64,000 nucleotides of DNA from Desmodesmus armatus (lineage: Eukaryota > Chlorophyta > Chlorophyceae > Sphaeropleales > Scenedesmaceae). The notes beneath the pieces are model-generated. The model was not told the DNA's origin, searched no databases, and saw nothing but the letters and a program-made list of their open reading frames with translations. The DNA lies in NCBI GenBank assembly GCA_007449985.2, contig VIIQ02000830.1:202857-266856 (forward strand), written 5' to 3'. This document shows, in pieces, positions 11,803-23,448 of this stretch. A program made the position numbers and the translations under genes. Position 1 is the first letter of the stretch, and each line of letters opens with the position of its first letter.

Positions 11803-12205
11803 GTTGAAAGAGTGTTTGTGAGTCGAAGGGGCTTGCAGCCAATTACAGGGTGTCGGGGGCTGCTGTTGCTGCTGCTGCTGTTGCTGCTGCTGCCGGGGAG
11901 GTAGTGACAGCGCTTGGCTACAGAACGCGCGTTAACGGAGTTCAAAGATGCTTAGAACAAGACGGTTCGCGCCTTGCATACACAGCACGGAGTACACTAA
12001 CATATGAGTAACTTACCGTTGGAATTGAAGGGTCCAGAAGGGGCAAACGAGCGAGTGAGCAATTGTGAACGATCCTCGCGGTGCGCACGACCCACGATCT
12101 GGACCCCCTGCAGCAACTCTTTCAAAACATCAGATCCATCCTACAACCCAAAGCATCCGCAGCAGCAACCATCCATCCTACAACCCCAGCACCCGCAGCA
12201 GCACC
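11803..12205. promoter_or_regulatory. Shared 5' region of NOP10 and the thioredoxin-like gene
   Basis: 403 bp between two start codons that point away from each other. It must hold both 5' UTRs and probably a bidirectional promoter. A CTG run (11862-11893) lies in the part nearer NOP10, and tandem CATCCTACAACCC units (12136-12196) lie just before the other start. No clear TATA box was seen. Confidence 0.5.
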
Positions 12206-15200
12206 ATGATTAGTCAACAAGTGTTTTGCTTGACCTTGTTAGCCAGCTTGTTGGCAAATGCAGCAGTAGCTCAGCCACTGGAGGTAGTCTCCCTCACACC
12301 CAAGAATTTTGAGCACGAAACACAAGCTTCCACGGGCCAGACCACAGGGTACGTGTCCCCAACAAGCTGTGTATCTATCTTTGGTGGCTGCTACTGTCAC
12401 GTTTCCTCCCAGCACGCCGGGGGGGATCATCATAATTGGTGACCTCCTTCCCTGTTGCTGTGTCACCATGTGTGCAGGCAATGGTGTGTGCTGTTCACAA
12501 ACTCCAGCGCTAGCAGCAGCTTGCAGGTTGCAGCAGAGGATGCGTGGGAGCATCTAGCAGAAGATGAGGATAAGGCAACAATCATGGCCAAGGTGTGTTC
12601 ATCTGCTTGGTGGTGCAGCAGTTGAACTTTTCGCCAAAGTACTACCACACTTGAGTGTTGGAGGCTCCAAGATAATCACACGCTGGAGCACCTCCAAGCT
12701 GTCTCCTGACAGCACCTCGGACATCAATGCATATGTGATTTAGCTGTGCTTATTAGCGAACTGCTAATCAGTCAGCTATGCTTAGCTGATGGTGTTGCTT
12801 GCTCTCCCCCTGGACTTCTCAGGTGTACCCCACATGTATACGCAACAACCATCATTTGCCTTGCACCTTTCTCACGCAAACCATAAGTTGCTTCCATTTA
12901 CCACTCCTCCATTTTCCCCGACTCCCCCCCCCCCCCCCCCACCCCCACCACCACCCAATATCTGCCTCTTCTTTTGCATTTCCTGCCACGCCTAACACTG
13001 CCCCCTCCTCCCCCCCCTCCCCAGGTTGACCTGTCCTCTGGCGGTTCCAGCCTGTCCAAGCGGTTCAACTTGAGCAGCACCCCTGCAGCCATCCTGTTCA
13101 GAGGCCCCTTCCCCCGTGTTTCCCCGTGTTTCCCCCCCCCCCCCCCCCCCCCCCCTCTGCTCTGCACCGTGGCCCACCCCCAGGTCGACCTGTCATTCCT
13201 GTCATACCTCTACCTACAGAACCCCCCTCCCCCCATGTCTGCTCCCCCCCCCCCCCCAGGTTGACCTGTCCTCTGGTGGTGCCGCCTTGTCCAAGCGGTT
13301 CAACCTGAGCAGCACCCCTTCGTGATCTTCTGCCCTCCCTGCTGACCCTACCCTGCTCTGTACTGCCCCCCGCCCCCCCCCCCCCCCCCCCCTCTGCTCT
13401 GCACAGTGCCTCGCCACAAGGTCCACCTGTCATTATACCTCTATTTATCTATACTACCATACCTCTATTTACAGACACCCCCCCCCCCACCCCCCCCCCC
13501 CCCCCCCCCAAAAAAAAACTACCCAGGTTGACCTGTCCTCTGGTGGTGCCAGCCTGTCCAAGCGGTTCAACCTGAGCAGCAGCACCCCCCCCCCTTAACT
13601 GGCAGGCTGACCAATCACTTCAACCATACCTATATTTACATCACCCTCACGCCTTGCCTTGCCCCCGCTCTGCTCTGCCGCCCCCCCCCCCCCCAGGTTG
13701 ACCTGGCATCTGGCGGTGCCAGCCTGTCTAAGCGGTTCAACTTGAGCGGCACCCCTGCAGCCATATTGTTCAGGGACCGCAGCATGTACCCACTGGACCT
13801 GGCAGCCAGCACAGCAGACGCAGACAAGATCGCAGCAGCAGTGCACGCGTTCATGGATGGGGATACGAGCATCAGGTGGGGGTTGACTTGCAGCAGCTTG
13901 GGAGCGAGGGTGCACGGAGTGGCAGCTGCCCTACAGCTTGGCAACAGCAGCAGCTGTGCATGCAATCATGAACCAAGGGCATGGAAACCCCGCATCAAGT
14001 GGGACCAGCAGCGGCGGCAGGGCGGCAGTGCAGTGTGGGAAGGTAGTGGGCTGTAGTTGCAGTGACAGCTGTGTCTCAAGCACAAGGGGGCAAACCAGTG
14101 CTGTTGACGATACTGCAACACAGCCACCAACACACCAAACCAGCACACACAAGAAAGCAGGGCAGGTGTCATCATAGACATGTGGCTTTGAGCACTAGGT
14201 CAAAGCAGCAGCAGCGCTGAAGAGTGCTTGCCACCCAGTATGAACGTATAGTGATGTGTTCAGCGCCAACATACACTATTGACAAGTGTTCACCTCCCCT
14301 CCATCATACACTGCAGCTGCCACATCACTGTTTACTAATGGGCTTGTACCGCTTTCATGTACATCACTCTTATCTCACACCAGGTTCCCCATGCCCTATG
14401 CTGTGCATTTTATTTTCTTGTTTTTCCACAGGTGCCCCATGCTGTCCCCAAGGAGAGTGGGTGGGTGGACATAATACTTCATCATTGACGGGCTTGTACC
14501 GCTATTTACTCTCACTTTTGACCTCACTCTTTACATTTCCCCCACCCAGGTGCCCCATGCTGTCCCCAAGGAGAGTGGGTGGGTGGACATGGTGCTGGAT
14601 GCAGCCCAAATGCTGCGGGTCAGCCCCACCCCTATGATGTGGGCAGGCCTTGCGTGTATGGGCGTGGGTGCACTGCTGTTCCTGGTGAGCTGATGTGCTG
14701 CTGTAGCTGTAGTGGGCTGTGGCTGTAGCTGTAGCTGTGGCTGTAGCTGTAGCTGTGGCCGCAACTGTAGCAGGGGCTGTAGCTGGGGCTGGGGCTGTAG
14801 CTGGGGCTGTAGCTGTGATGGGCAGATGGCTGTGTAGACTACTAGGGCACATGGGCAATGCAGTTATCTTTGTACCAGTGGGCAACATTGGAGTCTATTG
14901 GCTGCTGTGCTGCTGTGGCTGTAGCTGTGGCCGTGGCTGTAGCTGTAGCTGTAGCTGTAGCTGTGGCCGTGGCTGTGCCTTGTGTTGTGGGGGGAGGCAT
15001 TGGCTGGTCACGGGGGGGGGGGGGGGTATGCTGCAACATGATTTTTGTTTGTACACAGCTAACGCGTGTTTGCACTCAGCTCAAGACATGGTGGTCATGC
15101 GCGATGCAGTGTCAAACACTGGCCATTCCACTGTTGCTTCACCTACAGTTATGACAAATTGCGCATGTGTGTGTTCATGTGCTGCAGGCGTTTGTCATTG

Positions 15201-15411
15201 CCGGTGTGTGGTACATGTATTCGCCAGACAACCAGCGCCAAAGAAGCCAGCAGCAGGCAAGGCGGCGGCAGCCTCAGCAGCAGCAGCTAAGAAGGACGAA
15301 GGTGCAGCAGCAGCAGCAGCTGCTGTTGGTGAGGGCGAGGAAGAGACGGAGGTTGCTGAGAGCAGCGGCAGCAAGCCGGCCGCCACACGCGCCACACGGC
15401 GGCGAGCGTGA
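12206..15411 (+). CDS. Membrane protein with signal peptide and redox-inactive thioredoxin-like domain
   Basis: Exons: 12206-12348, 12478-12592, 13697-13875, 14550-14684, 15188-15411. A cleavable signal peptide (CLTLLASLLANAAVAQ) is followed by a PDI-type beginning, VVSLTPKNFEHETQASTGQT. Next comes QWCVLFTNSS where active PDIs have a W-C-G-H-C motif; here no CXXC exists. Exon 3 gives the RFNLSGTPAAILFRD step, the usual cis-Pro region. Exon 4 encodes a membrane segment (MMWAGLACMGVGALLFL), followed by a K/A/E-rich tail ending RRRA. This suits an ER membrane thioredoxin-fold protein acting as a chaperone or adaptor and not as an oxidoreductase. Exon 3 to exon 4 is one base out of phase, and the last exon changes frame near 15225-15240, so a microexon or assembly indels are likely. 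Tandem decoy copies of exons 3 and 4 lie upstream of each. Confidence 0.75.
13025..13592 (+). repeat. Three partial copies of exon 3 upstream of the real one
   Basis: Each copy starts with a CAG acceptor and the codons VDLSSGG, at 13025, about 13260 and about 13529. It runs on through LSKRFNLSST and then decays. The first copy reaches AAILFRG. Each is preceded by a poly-C tract of 10-30 bases. The complete version is at 13697-13875. The spacing is about 170-270 bp. Confidence 0.85.
14432..14474 (+). repeat. Partial copy of exon 4 start
   Basis: A CAG acceptor plus about 40 bases identical to the start of exon 4 (14550), with codons VPHAVPKESGWVD, ends abruptly. The upstream GGGCTTGTACCGCT sequence is duplicated as well (14341 and 14490), so the unit is about 118-150 bp. 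Confidence 0.8.
14700..15030 (+). repeat. GCTGTA/GCTGTG hexamer tract in last intron
   Basis: Two blocks (14701-14815 and 14908-14978) of GCTGTAGCTGTG-type hexamers occur in the intron before the last exon, followed by a G13-like run near 15010-15027. The repeats read as GCV/AVA peptides in all frames and are not coding. Confidence 0.8.
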
Positions 15412-15442
15412 AAAGCTTTTGCTAGCTGTTTGTAGTTGTTGA

Positions 15443-16205
15443 GTTGAACCAGGGGCGCTGGGGATGCTTGGTTTCCGGGGTGCGCTGCATTTATGGCTGC
15501 AGTTGTCGCACTGTTTCTTGAGACAGCTTTTTCCCAGCTGCACAGTGCAGTTTTGATGCGGCTGGTCTTCACATTGCACGCGATGTGGTTGGTTGCTGGC
15601 ATGTCACACGTCGGCAACAAACCCATTCAATAATTGTTGGTTGGAGTTGCTGCACTGACCCAGTTGCAGTTCCATTGTCCTCCTGCTGGGTTGCAGCTGT
15701 TGATGTGACACACAGTCAATTTGGTCATGAGTTTTCCGCTCACATTTGACAGCAGAGGATCCATGCATGGTACGATTGGCATAATCTGGTGGTCTGTAAC
15801 TGCACATGTGGGGGTTTGAACAGGACTGTGACAGTCTTCGACAACTGCCTGTGCTGTCAGTGTCCAAGCTGTGACTGTTTTGGCACATCCACGTTTGTCA
15901 GAACAGCAACGAATCCTTCAGGATGAGAGGACCGTGCCCCCGTTGATTGCCAAAGGGAGCCCGCACAGCACAAGCAGCAGTCAATCATTGTTAAACATGT
16001 AGCTGTGAAGCTCCAGTGCTCTTGCCAGCTGAGCCATTCACACTGACATCACAGAGATGGGAGAGCAAACCCACAGAGGGAATCACAACAGAGTAGGGAT
16101 CACACCAGAGAGATGCTGACGCTTGCAAGGATGAAAACCTGCCCCAGCATCATATGACAACAAACACACTCAAACACAGGGCCGCCTCAGGTGGCCAAGG
16201 TCACA
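15443..16205. other. No gene recognised
   Basis: Probable 3' flank of the thioredoxin-like gene. No family resemblance in either strand and no RNA gene seen. Confidence 0.45.
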
Positions 16206-19200
16206 CTGTTTCATGCCTTGCCACCCTGCCCTGCTGATGGTGCACCTGCAGCACCACCTGTTACCTGCTGCACATCAGCACCGGCACCACCGCCACCACT
16301 ACTACCATGAGCATTACCACTAGCAGACCCCTCCTCCATCACCACAACCACCTCCACCACTACCAACACACCCTCCAACACCGCCGCCGCCACTATTATC
16401 ACCACCACCACCATCACCAGCAGCTTATCCAACCCCACCACCACCGACAACAACAAAATCTCCACCACCAGCAGCACTCTCAACACCACCACCAGCAGCT
16501 GCACCCTCTGCCTCAAGTCCTGCCATAACCAGCACCTGCCTAAACAGCACCACCACTAGCAGCCCCCTCCTCCATCACCACCACCACCACCTCCACCACT
16601 GCCACCACACCCTCCAACCCCGCCGCCACCACTGTAATCACCACCACCACCATCACCAGCAGCTTTTCATTTTTCTTTCTTTCCTTTTTCTACCCCACCA
16701 CCACTGACAACAACAACATCGCCACCACCATCAACCCCACCACCACCACCACCATCAACAGCCCCACCACCACCACCACCATCAACCCCACCACCACCAC
16801 CGTCAACACCACCACCACCACCACCACCACCACCAGCAGCAGCACCCTCTGCCTCAAGCCCTGCCATAACCATCACCTGCCTAAACAGCTCCCCCGCCTC
16901 CCCACAGCTGTAGCGAGTGCCACCCAGTGTGAGGTGCTTGGCCTGTGGCTGCCGGTCCAGGTAGAAGGCCCCTCATTCACCACCACCACCGCCGCCACCG
17001 CCACCACCACCACATCCCCCACCACCGCCACCACTACTACCATCAGCAACAACACCACCAGCATCACTAACAGCAGCAGCCTTCTCAACCCCGGCACCAC
17101 CACCACCACCACCAGCAGCTGCACCCTCTGCCTCAAGCCCTGCCATAACCATCACCTGCCTAAACAGCTCCCCGCCTCCCCACAGCTGTAGCGAGTGCCA
17201 CCCAGTGTGAGGTGCTTGGCCTGTGGCTGCCGGTCCAGGTAGAAGGCACCTCATTCACCACCACCACCGCCGCCACCGCCACCACCACCACATCCCCCAC
17301 CACCGCCACCACTACTACCATCAGCAACACCACCACCAGCATCACTAACAGCAGCAGCCTTCTCAACCCGGCACCACCACCACCACCACCACCAGCAGCA
17401 GCACCCTCTGCCTCAAGCCCTGCCATAACCATCACCTGCCTAAACAGCTCCCCCGCCTCCCCACAGCTGTAGCGAGTGCCACCCAGTGTGAGGTGCTTGG
17501 CCTGTGGCTGCCGGTCCAGGTAGAAGGCCCCTCATTCACCACCACCACCGCCGCCACCGCCACCACCACCACATCCCCCACCACCGCCACCACTACTACC
17601 ATCAGCAACAACACCACCAGCATCACTAACAGCAGCAGCCTTCTCAACCCCGGCACCACCACCACCACCACCACCAGCAGCACCCTCTGCCTCAAGCCCT
17701 GCCATAACCATCACCTGCCTAAACAGCTCCCCCGCCTCCCCACAGCTGTAGCGAGTGCCACCCAGTGTGAGGTGCTTGGCCTGTGGCTGCCGGTCCAGGT
17801 AGAAGGCACCTCATTCACCACCACCACCGCCGCCACCGCCACCACCACCACATCCCCCACCACCGCCACCACTACTACCATCAGCAACAACACCACCAGC
17901 ATCACTAACAGCAGCAGCCTTCTCAACCCCGGCACCACCACCACCACCACCAGCAGCAGCACCCTCTGCCTCAAGCCCTGCCATAACCATCACCTGCCTA
18001 AACAGCTCCCCCGCCTCCCCACAGCTGTAGCGAGTGCCACCCAGTGTGAGGTGCTTGGCCTGTGGCTGCCGGTCCAGGTAGAAGGCCCCTCATTCACCAC
18101 CACCACCGCCGCCACCGCCACCACCACCACATCCCCCACCACCGCCACCACTACTACCATCAGCAACAACACCACCAGCATCACTAACAGCAGCAGCCTT
18201 CTCAACCCCGGCACCACCACCACCACCACCACCAGCAGCACCCTCTGCCTCAAGCCCTGCCATAACCATCACCTGCCTAAACAGCTCCCCCGCCTCCCCA
18301 CAGCTGTAGCGAGTGCCACCCAGTGTGAGGTGCTTGGCCTGTGGCTGCCGGTCCAGGTAGAAGGCCCCTCATTCACCACCACCACCGCCGCCACCGCCAC
18401 CACCACCACATCCCCCACCACCGCCACCACTACTACCATCAGCAACAACACCACCAGCATCACTAACAGCAGCAGCCTTCTCAACCCCGGCACCACCACC
18501 ACCACCACCAGCAGCAGCACCCTCTGCCTCAAGCCCTGCCATAACCATCACCTGCCTAAACAGCTCCCCCGCCTCCCCACAGCTGTAGCGAGTGCCACCC
18601 AGTGTGAGGTGCTTGGCCTGTGGCTGCCGGTCCAGGTAGAAGGCCCCTCATTCACCACCACCACCGCCGCCACCGCCACCACCACCACATCCCCCACCAC
18701 CGCCACCACTACTACCATCAGCAACAACACCACCAGCATCACTAACAGCAGCAGCCTTCTCAACCCCGGCACCACCACCACCACCACCACCAGCAGCACC
18801 CTCTGCCTCAAGCCCTGCCATAACCATCACCTGCCTAAACAGCTCCCCCGCCTCCCCACAGCTGTAGCGAGTGCCACCCAGTGTGAGGTGCTTGGCCTGT
18901 GGCTGCCGGTCCAGGTAGAAGGCCCCTCATTCACCACCACCACCGCCGCCACCGCCACCACCACCACATCCCCCACCACCGCCACCACTACTACCATCAG
19001 CAACAACACCACCAGCATCACTAACAGCAGCAGCCTTCTCAACCCCGGCACCACCACCACCACCACCAGCAGCAGCACCCTCTGCCTCAAGCCCTGCCAT
19101 AACCATCACCTGCCTCAACAGCTCCCCCACCTCCCCACTGCTGTACCGAGTACCATCCAGTGAAAGGTGCTTGAATTGTGGCTGCCGGTCCAGGTAGAAG

Positions 19201-19440
19201 GCACCTCATTCACCACCACCGCCGCCACCGCCACCACCACCACCACATACCCCAACACCGCCACCACTACTACCATCCCCACCACCACCACCGCCAGCAT
19301 CACCAATCGCAGTTGACTTCTCAACCACACCGGCAGCAGCAACAGCAGCAGCACCCTCGGCCTCAAGCCCTGCCATCACCAACACCTTCCCATATAGCTC
19401 CCCCGCCTCGCCACCGCTGTAGCGCGTGCCACCCAGCGTG
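16206..19440 (-). repeat. 279-bp tandem satellite derived from the SDR last exon, with CAC-rich left edge
   Basis: Ten units, anchored at TAGCGAGTGCC-type sequence, begin at about 16911, 17189, 17470, 17749, 18028, 18307, 18586, 18865, 19144 and 19420. The spacing is 276-281 bp, mostly exactly 279 (93 codons). On the minus strand each unit reads GAFYLDRQPQAKHLTLGG, then GELFRQVMVMAGLEAEG, then a Gly-rich tail and a TGA. This is the end of the dehydrogenase gene, so the rightmost unit is the real coding end and the rest are downstream copies. The left part (16206-16905) is diverged CAC/CCA trinucleotide sequence. Opposite-strand Thr-rich frames are artefacts of this repeat. Confidence 0.93.
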
Positions 19441-22400
19441 AGGTGCTTCGCCTGTGGCTGTCGGTCCAGATAGAAGGCGCCAGGCTGTAGCACTGCAGCA
19501 TCTGCCAGGCCCAGCCACAGGATGGTGTCAGCGCCTTGGGCTGTGTCCCTCAGCTTTGCCTGGAAGGCGCTGTGGAAGCCGGGTATGCTGGTGCGCACAC
19601 CCTCCGTGTCGGCCCAACCAGGGTGCATGCTGAACACGCTGACACCTGGGGAGTGGGGGTGGATTGGATTGGGGGAGGGGGGTATGGGAGGGGAGGGGAG
19701 GCAGGCACAGTGTTGGCAAGTGAAGGGGAAGGGCTTGGAGCGTGGCATTGCAAACATGCTTAACCGGGGTGCATGCTGAACACGCTGACACCTGGGGAGG
19801 GGGGTGGATGGGATTGGGGGATGGGAGGCAGGCATAGTGTTGGCAAGTGAAAGGGGAGGGCTTGGAGTGTGGCATTGCAAACAAGCCCAACCTGGGTGCA
19901 TGATGTCCACGCTGACACTTGGGGAGGGGGGGTGTGGGAGGGGACGCCCATCCCGGGTGCATGCTGTCCACGCTGACGCTGATGCTGACGCCTGGGGAGT
20001 CCCCTCCCCCCAAACACACTTCTGCAGACCCACCTTTGTCCGCCCAGGCTGTCGCCAGGTGTTCCGCCAGCACCACCTGGCATCGCTTCTCCTTGGCGTA
20101 CGCGGCCGATCCGTCCCAAGGCTGCAGCTTCTCATGCTGCATATCCTTCAAACACAGCGGCTGCGTGTACATGCCGCCAGACGACACAAACACCACGCGA
20201 GAGGGCGCGCCGGCGACCAATGCGGGCAGCAGGCGCTGCGTGAGTGCTGTGGTGCCCAGTACGTTGGTTGCAAAGCTGCTGTTGAAACCCTCAGGGGTGG
20301 TGGACCGCTCAGACAGCTGCACACACACACAGTAAGACAGTCTTAGTGAGCTTGCATGTACCCAAGTACTCCATCTGTCGACACACGGCGACGCAGACAT
20401 AACAGCACATGTCTTACAAAGTGAGAAAATGAAAGTGCACAACGTTATGCCAAAGGTTTTACGTGTGTCTGTGTGTACTTGACTGCAGCTGTGGTGCCCA
20501 GTACGTTGGTTGCAAAGCTGCTGTTGAAGCCTTCTGGGGTGGTGGACCGCTCAGACAGCTACACACACACACGGCGACGCAGACAGCACAGCACAGCACA
20601 GCACAGCACATGTCTTACAAAGTGAAAAATGAAAGTGCACAGCTGTATGTCAAAGGGTTTACGTGTGTCTGGTTGTAAATTCTGGACTGCAATTTCACTG
20701 CAGTCAGCGCTCATACACACCATCCCTATTCCTGTCAACAAGCTGCCAAGGATCCTGGTTGCTAGCTAGCATATGTGGTCAGCCGCCAGGAGTCCACGCA
20801 TTCTACTAACAGTACTACTAAACTGGGTGACCAGGACCCTGCCTGACCCCTCCTTTTGAAGCCAAACCAGGCTGATAGGGCGTTGAAACTGAACAAAGGG
20901 GGAGTACATTCAAATTGCTTTCAAATCAAATGCAAAATTCTACCACACAACACTGCCAAGGCCACAGCACCCCTTACTGCTTACCAGCACTCCTGCGTTG
21001 TTGACCAGGAGGTGAAGCGGGCGGGATGCAGCCAGCCACTCAGCGGCAAAGGCGGCCACAGAGGCCAAGCTGCTCACATCGCACACCTGCGCAACGGCAG
21101 CAGCAGCATGTGTGTTTTGGTTTTGTTGATAACAGAGGGGGCGGAAGCTCGTGGCTGGCCACACGTCCAGATGAAAGGTGCTCCGCAAGCTGTACTACTG
21201 ACAGGCCTAAGGCGCCTTGATCTCAAGGAAGGCAGCGGCACCATGGCAGCACCAGCAAGGACCGGGTGACGGTGACTCTGCTTTGTGCAATCAGCTGGCA
21301 ACCAGCCACACTCTGCTACAGTCCCTGGGCAGTTGGGTGCGCCTGATTGTTTGTGTGTGTGGCCAGCCAGTGGGGTTCTCCCCCCCCTGGTGACCCCCGC
21401 CCCCCCCCCCCCACACACACAAAGTTTGCCCCACTCACTGCGAGGTGTACGTCGCTGTTGCCGCTTGCCTCCCTGACCTTTGCTGCTGCCTCCTGGCCCC
21501 GCTGCTCGTTGCGGCACACCATCCACAGGGAGGCACCACGGGAGGCCAGGGCCTGCAGAGGGTTTGAAAGTTGTAGAGTAACAGAAGTAGAGTCAAGGGG
21601 GGGGGCGTGCAGGAAAGTGCCGGACACATGACAGAAAAGTGGAAACAGGGCCAGACACCCCCCCACCCCCCCCCCATCCCCCGTGAACCTGCGTTCCGAG
21701 GCCACGGGATGGTTCGTATAGTTTATATATGTATTTATGGAAGCTTACGCACTCTTGAAAGGGTGCTGCAAGCTTTTCTGAGGTCTGAACTTTGAAATTT
21801 GATCACACATCGATCAATGATTGTTCGTTCTGGAAGGGGCCCGAGAATGCTGAACAGCACTGGAATGAGCTGTCTATATTACTTTAGGACATACCCACAC
21901 CACGCTGATGTTTCACAATAAGCAGCACCAACACACTGGGCCACTGCCCTCAACCAGCAGTCAACCGCCGCTGTGCTGCTGCCTTTCTGGGCCCTCATGG
22001 TAGCCTGATAGGTATTGTGAAGGCACAAAAAGGGCAGCAATCGATAGCATATGATGTAAGCTTTGACATGAGCCGCATACAGCCTTATCAGACTGCTGAC
22101 AGAAAAGTTACTGAACCCTGTGCAGAAAAGTGAAACAGGCCCAGACCACCCCCCTACCCCCCCTGCATAAACCCCCTCAGATTTCCTGCAAAAAAGGTCA
22201 AATCAAAGCTGTTATTGTATATATTATATCCTGAAATTTTCAGGGCAAGGTCCGTGGTGGTGCTGTCCAGCACCCAGACTGCCCCCCCCTGGTAGAGTTA
22301 CAGAAAGTAGGTGGGCTCGTTGATACAAAATGGCATTTTCTACTGCACTGTGTGCCGTCAGAAGTGTATGTTTGGTCCACTGCTCTGTGCGTCATAAGCT

Positions 22401-22995
22401 ATGTATGGACTTCCACTGTGGTGGCATTTGCATGTGCGATGAGTGCCCCTGTCCATTGGAAGACTGCTGCAGACTGTAGGTGGTCTGATTGACAAGGTAC
22501 AGGCCCAAGTGTAGCTAGCAATCATCCCCTGTCCCTGCAGTTGCATGCAGAGCTGCTTTGCCTACCTTGGATTCCATCATGAGCATGTGTGCTGTGTGCC
22601 CCTATGCGTGTTTGAAGACTGCTGCACACTGCAGGTGGTCCTTGACCCACCTTGGAGGCCCAAGTGCCACATGCAATCACTCCCTGTCCCTGCAGTTGCA
22701 TGCAGAACCCTTAACTTACCTTGGATGCTTCGAAGCCCAAGCCAGAATTGGCGCCAGTCACGATCACCACGCGTCCAGCCAGGGAGTTCTGCATGCAACT
22801 GCAGGGACAGGGGGGGATGATTCAGGATTGCATGCTACACTTGGACCAGCGCCTTGTCATACTTCGAGCTTGCTGACGTGTTATGAGGGTGGTGTACCTG
22901 TTGTCGAAGCTTTTGGAAGCTCGCTCATAGCCTGCCTTTGTGAAGTGCTTGTTGCCCATCAGTAGGAACGACACGTTGCGCCACAGGGAGCCCAT
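19206..22995 (-). CDS. Short-chain dehydrogenase/reductase, DHRS12-like (6 exons)
   Basis: Exons on the minus strand: 22995-22898, 22798-22720, 21552-21439, 21086-20985, 20316-20034, 19645-19206; all phases agree. The N-terminus MGSLWRNVSFLLMG..HFTKAGYE matches the DHRS12 subgroup. The Rossmann signature TGANSGLG is at residue ~48, followed by NNAG, then VVFVSSGGMYTQ with the catalytic Ser, and YAKEKR, the YxxxK pair. Next comes SMHPGWADTEGV, typical of this subgroup. The substrate is unknown for the family. The protein ends in a long Gly-rich tail (GGGVGVCGGGG...) with the stop at 19206, created by the same trinucleotide sequence that fills the satellite beyond it. The gene is divergent from PEX11. 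Partial copies of exons 5 and 6, with their acceptors, lie upstream of each. Confidence 0.87.
19755..20010 (-). repeat. Three partial copies of SDR exon 6 start
   Basis: Upstream of the real exon 6 acceptor (19646-19648), the sense strand repeats CCCCAG + GTGTCAGCGTG + TCAGCATGCACCC at about 19795 and, with a change to GACAGCATG or GACATCATG, near 19915 and 19990. Each repeat brings 90-120 bp of flanking G/C-rich intron. Confidence 0.8.
20249..20690 (-). repeat. Duplication of SDR exon 5 start and adjoining intron
   Basis: The stretch 20249-20460 reappears at about 20492-20690 with few differences. It includes the start of exon 5 (LSERSTTPEGFNSSFATNVLGT) and its acceptor, TGCAG in the used copy and TGTAG in the outer one, plus about 130 bp of intron. 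The outer copy could serve as an alternative acceptor but has no continuing exon. Confidence 0.85.
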
Positions 22996-23448
22996 GATTG
23001 CTGGGCCAGCTGTTCAGCTTGTTGCTGCTTTCTGATTCAGGTATTGCCTCAAGGAAACGGCACTGAGCAGCACACAGGTTCTTTGTTTGCTGTGGTGTTG
23101 GCCTGTGGGGGGGCTCAGGTGTGGTGTGACGATGCTGCTGTGCTGTCTATTCGCTGGCAGTAGCAGGTGAGCAAAACAAGAGCACTGATAGTCGGATACC
23201 AAACATCATGCAAATCACACGGTCTTTTAGGTGTAATTAACGCGCCTGACAACTGTTTGACTGTGCTGACCTGGCAGGATGATCTCGAGGTTATGCAGCA
23301 GCTGCAACCTTGCTTTGCGAAGCCAAAAGACCCTGCAAACACCGTACTATAGTTCTCGTTTGACCAACAACGCGATCTGTACAGCAGCGCACTTACACAG
23401 AGCTCCGTTTCACACTGCTCTGACAGCTGACAGCAGCACAGCAGCAGA
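22996..23448. promoter_or_regulatory. Shared 5' region of SDR and PEX11 genes
   Basis: 453 bp separate the two outward-facing ATGs. A bidirectional promoter is the simple reading. No TATA box was recognised. Confidence 0.5.

Noticed and set aside
17493..19163. 556-codon Thr-rich open frame on the plus strand
   Set aside because: It is the antisense reading of the 279-bp satellite, and the unit length is a multiple of three, so any stop-free frame stays open. The minus strand matches the SDR exon.
16206..19440. CRISPR-like array because of regular repeats
   Set aside because: The units are tandem without unique spacers, 279 bp long, and derived from a coding exon in a eukaryotic genome.
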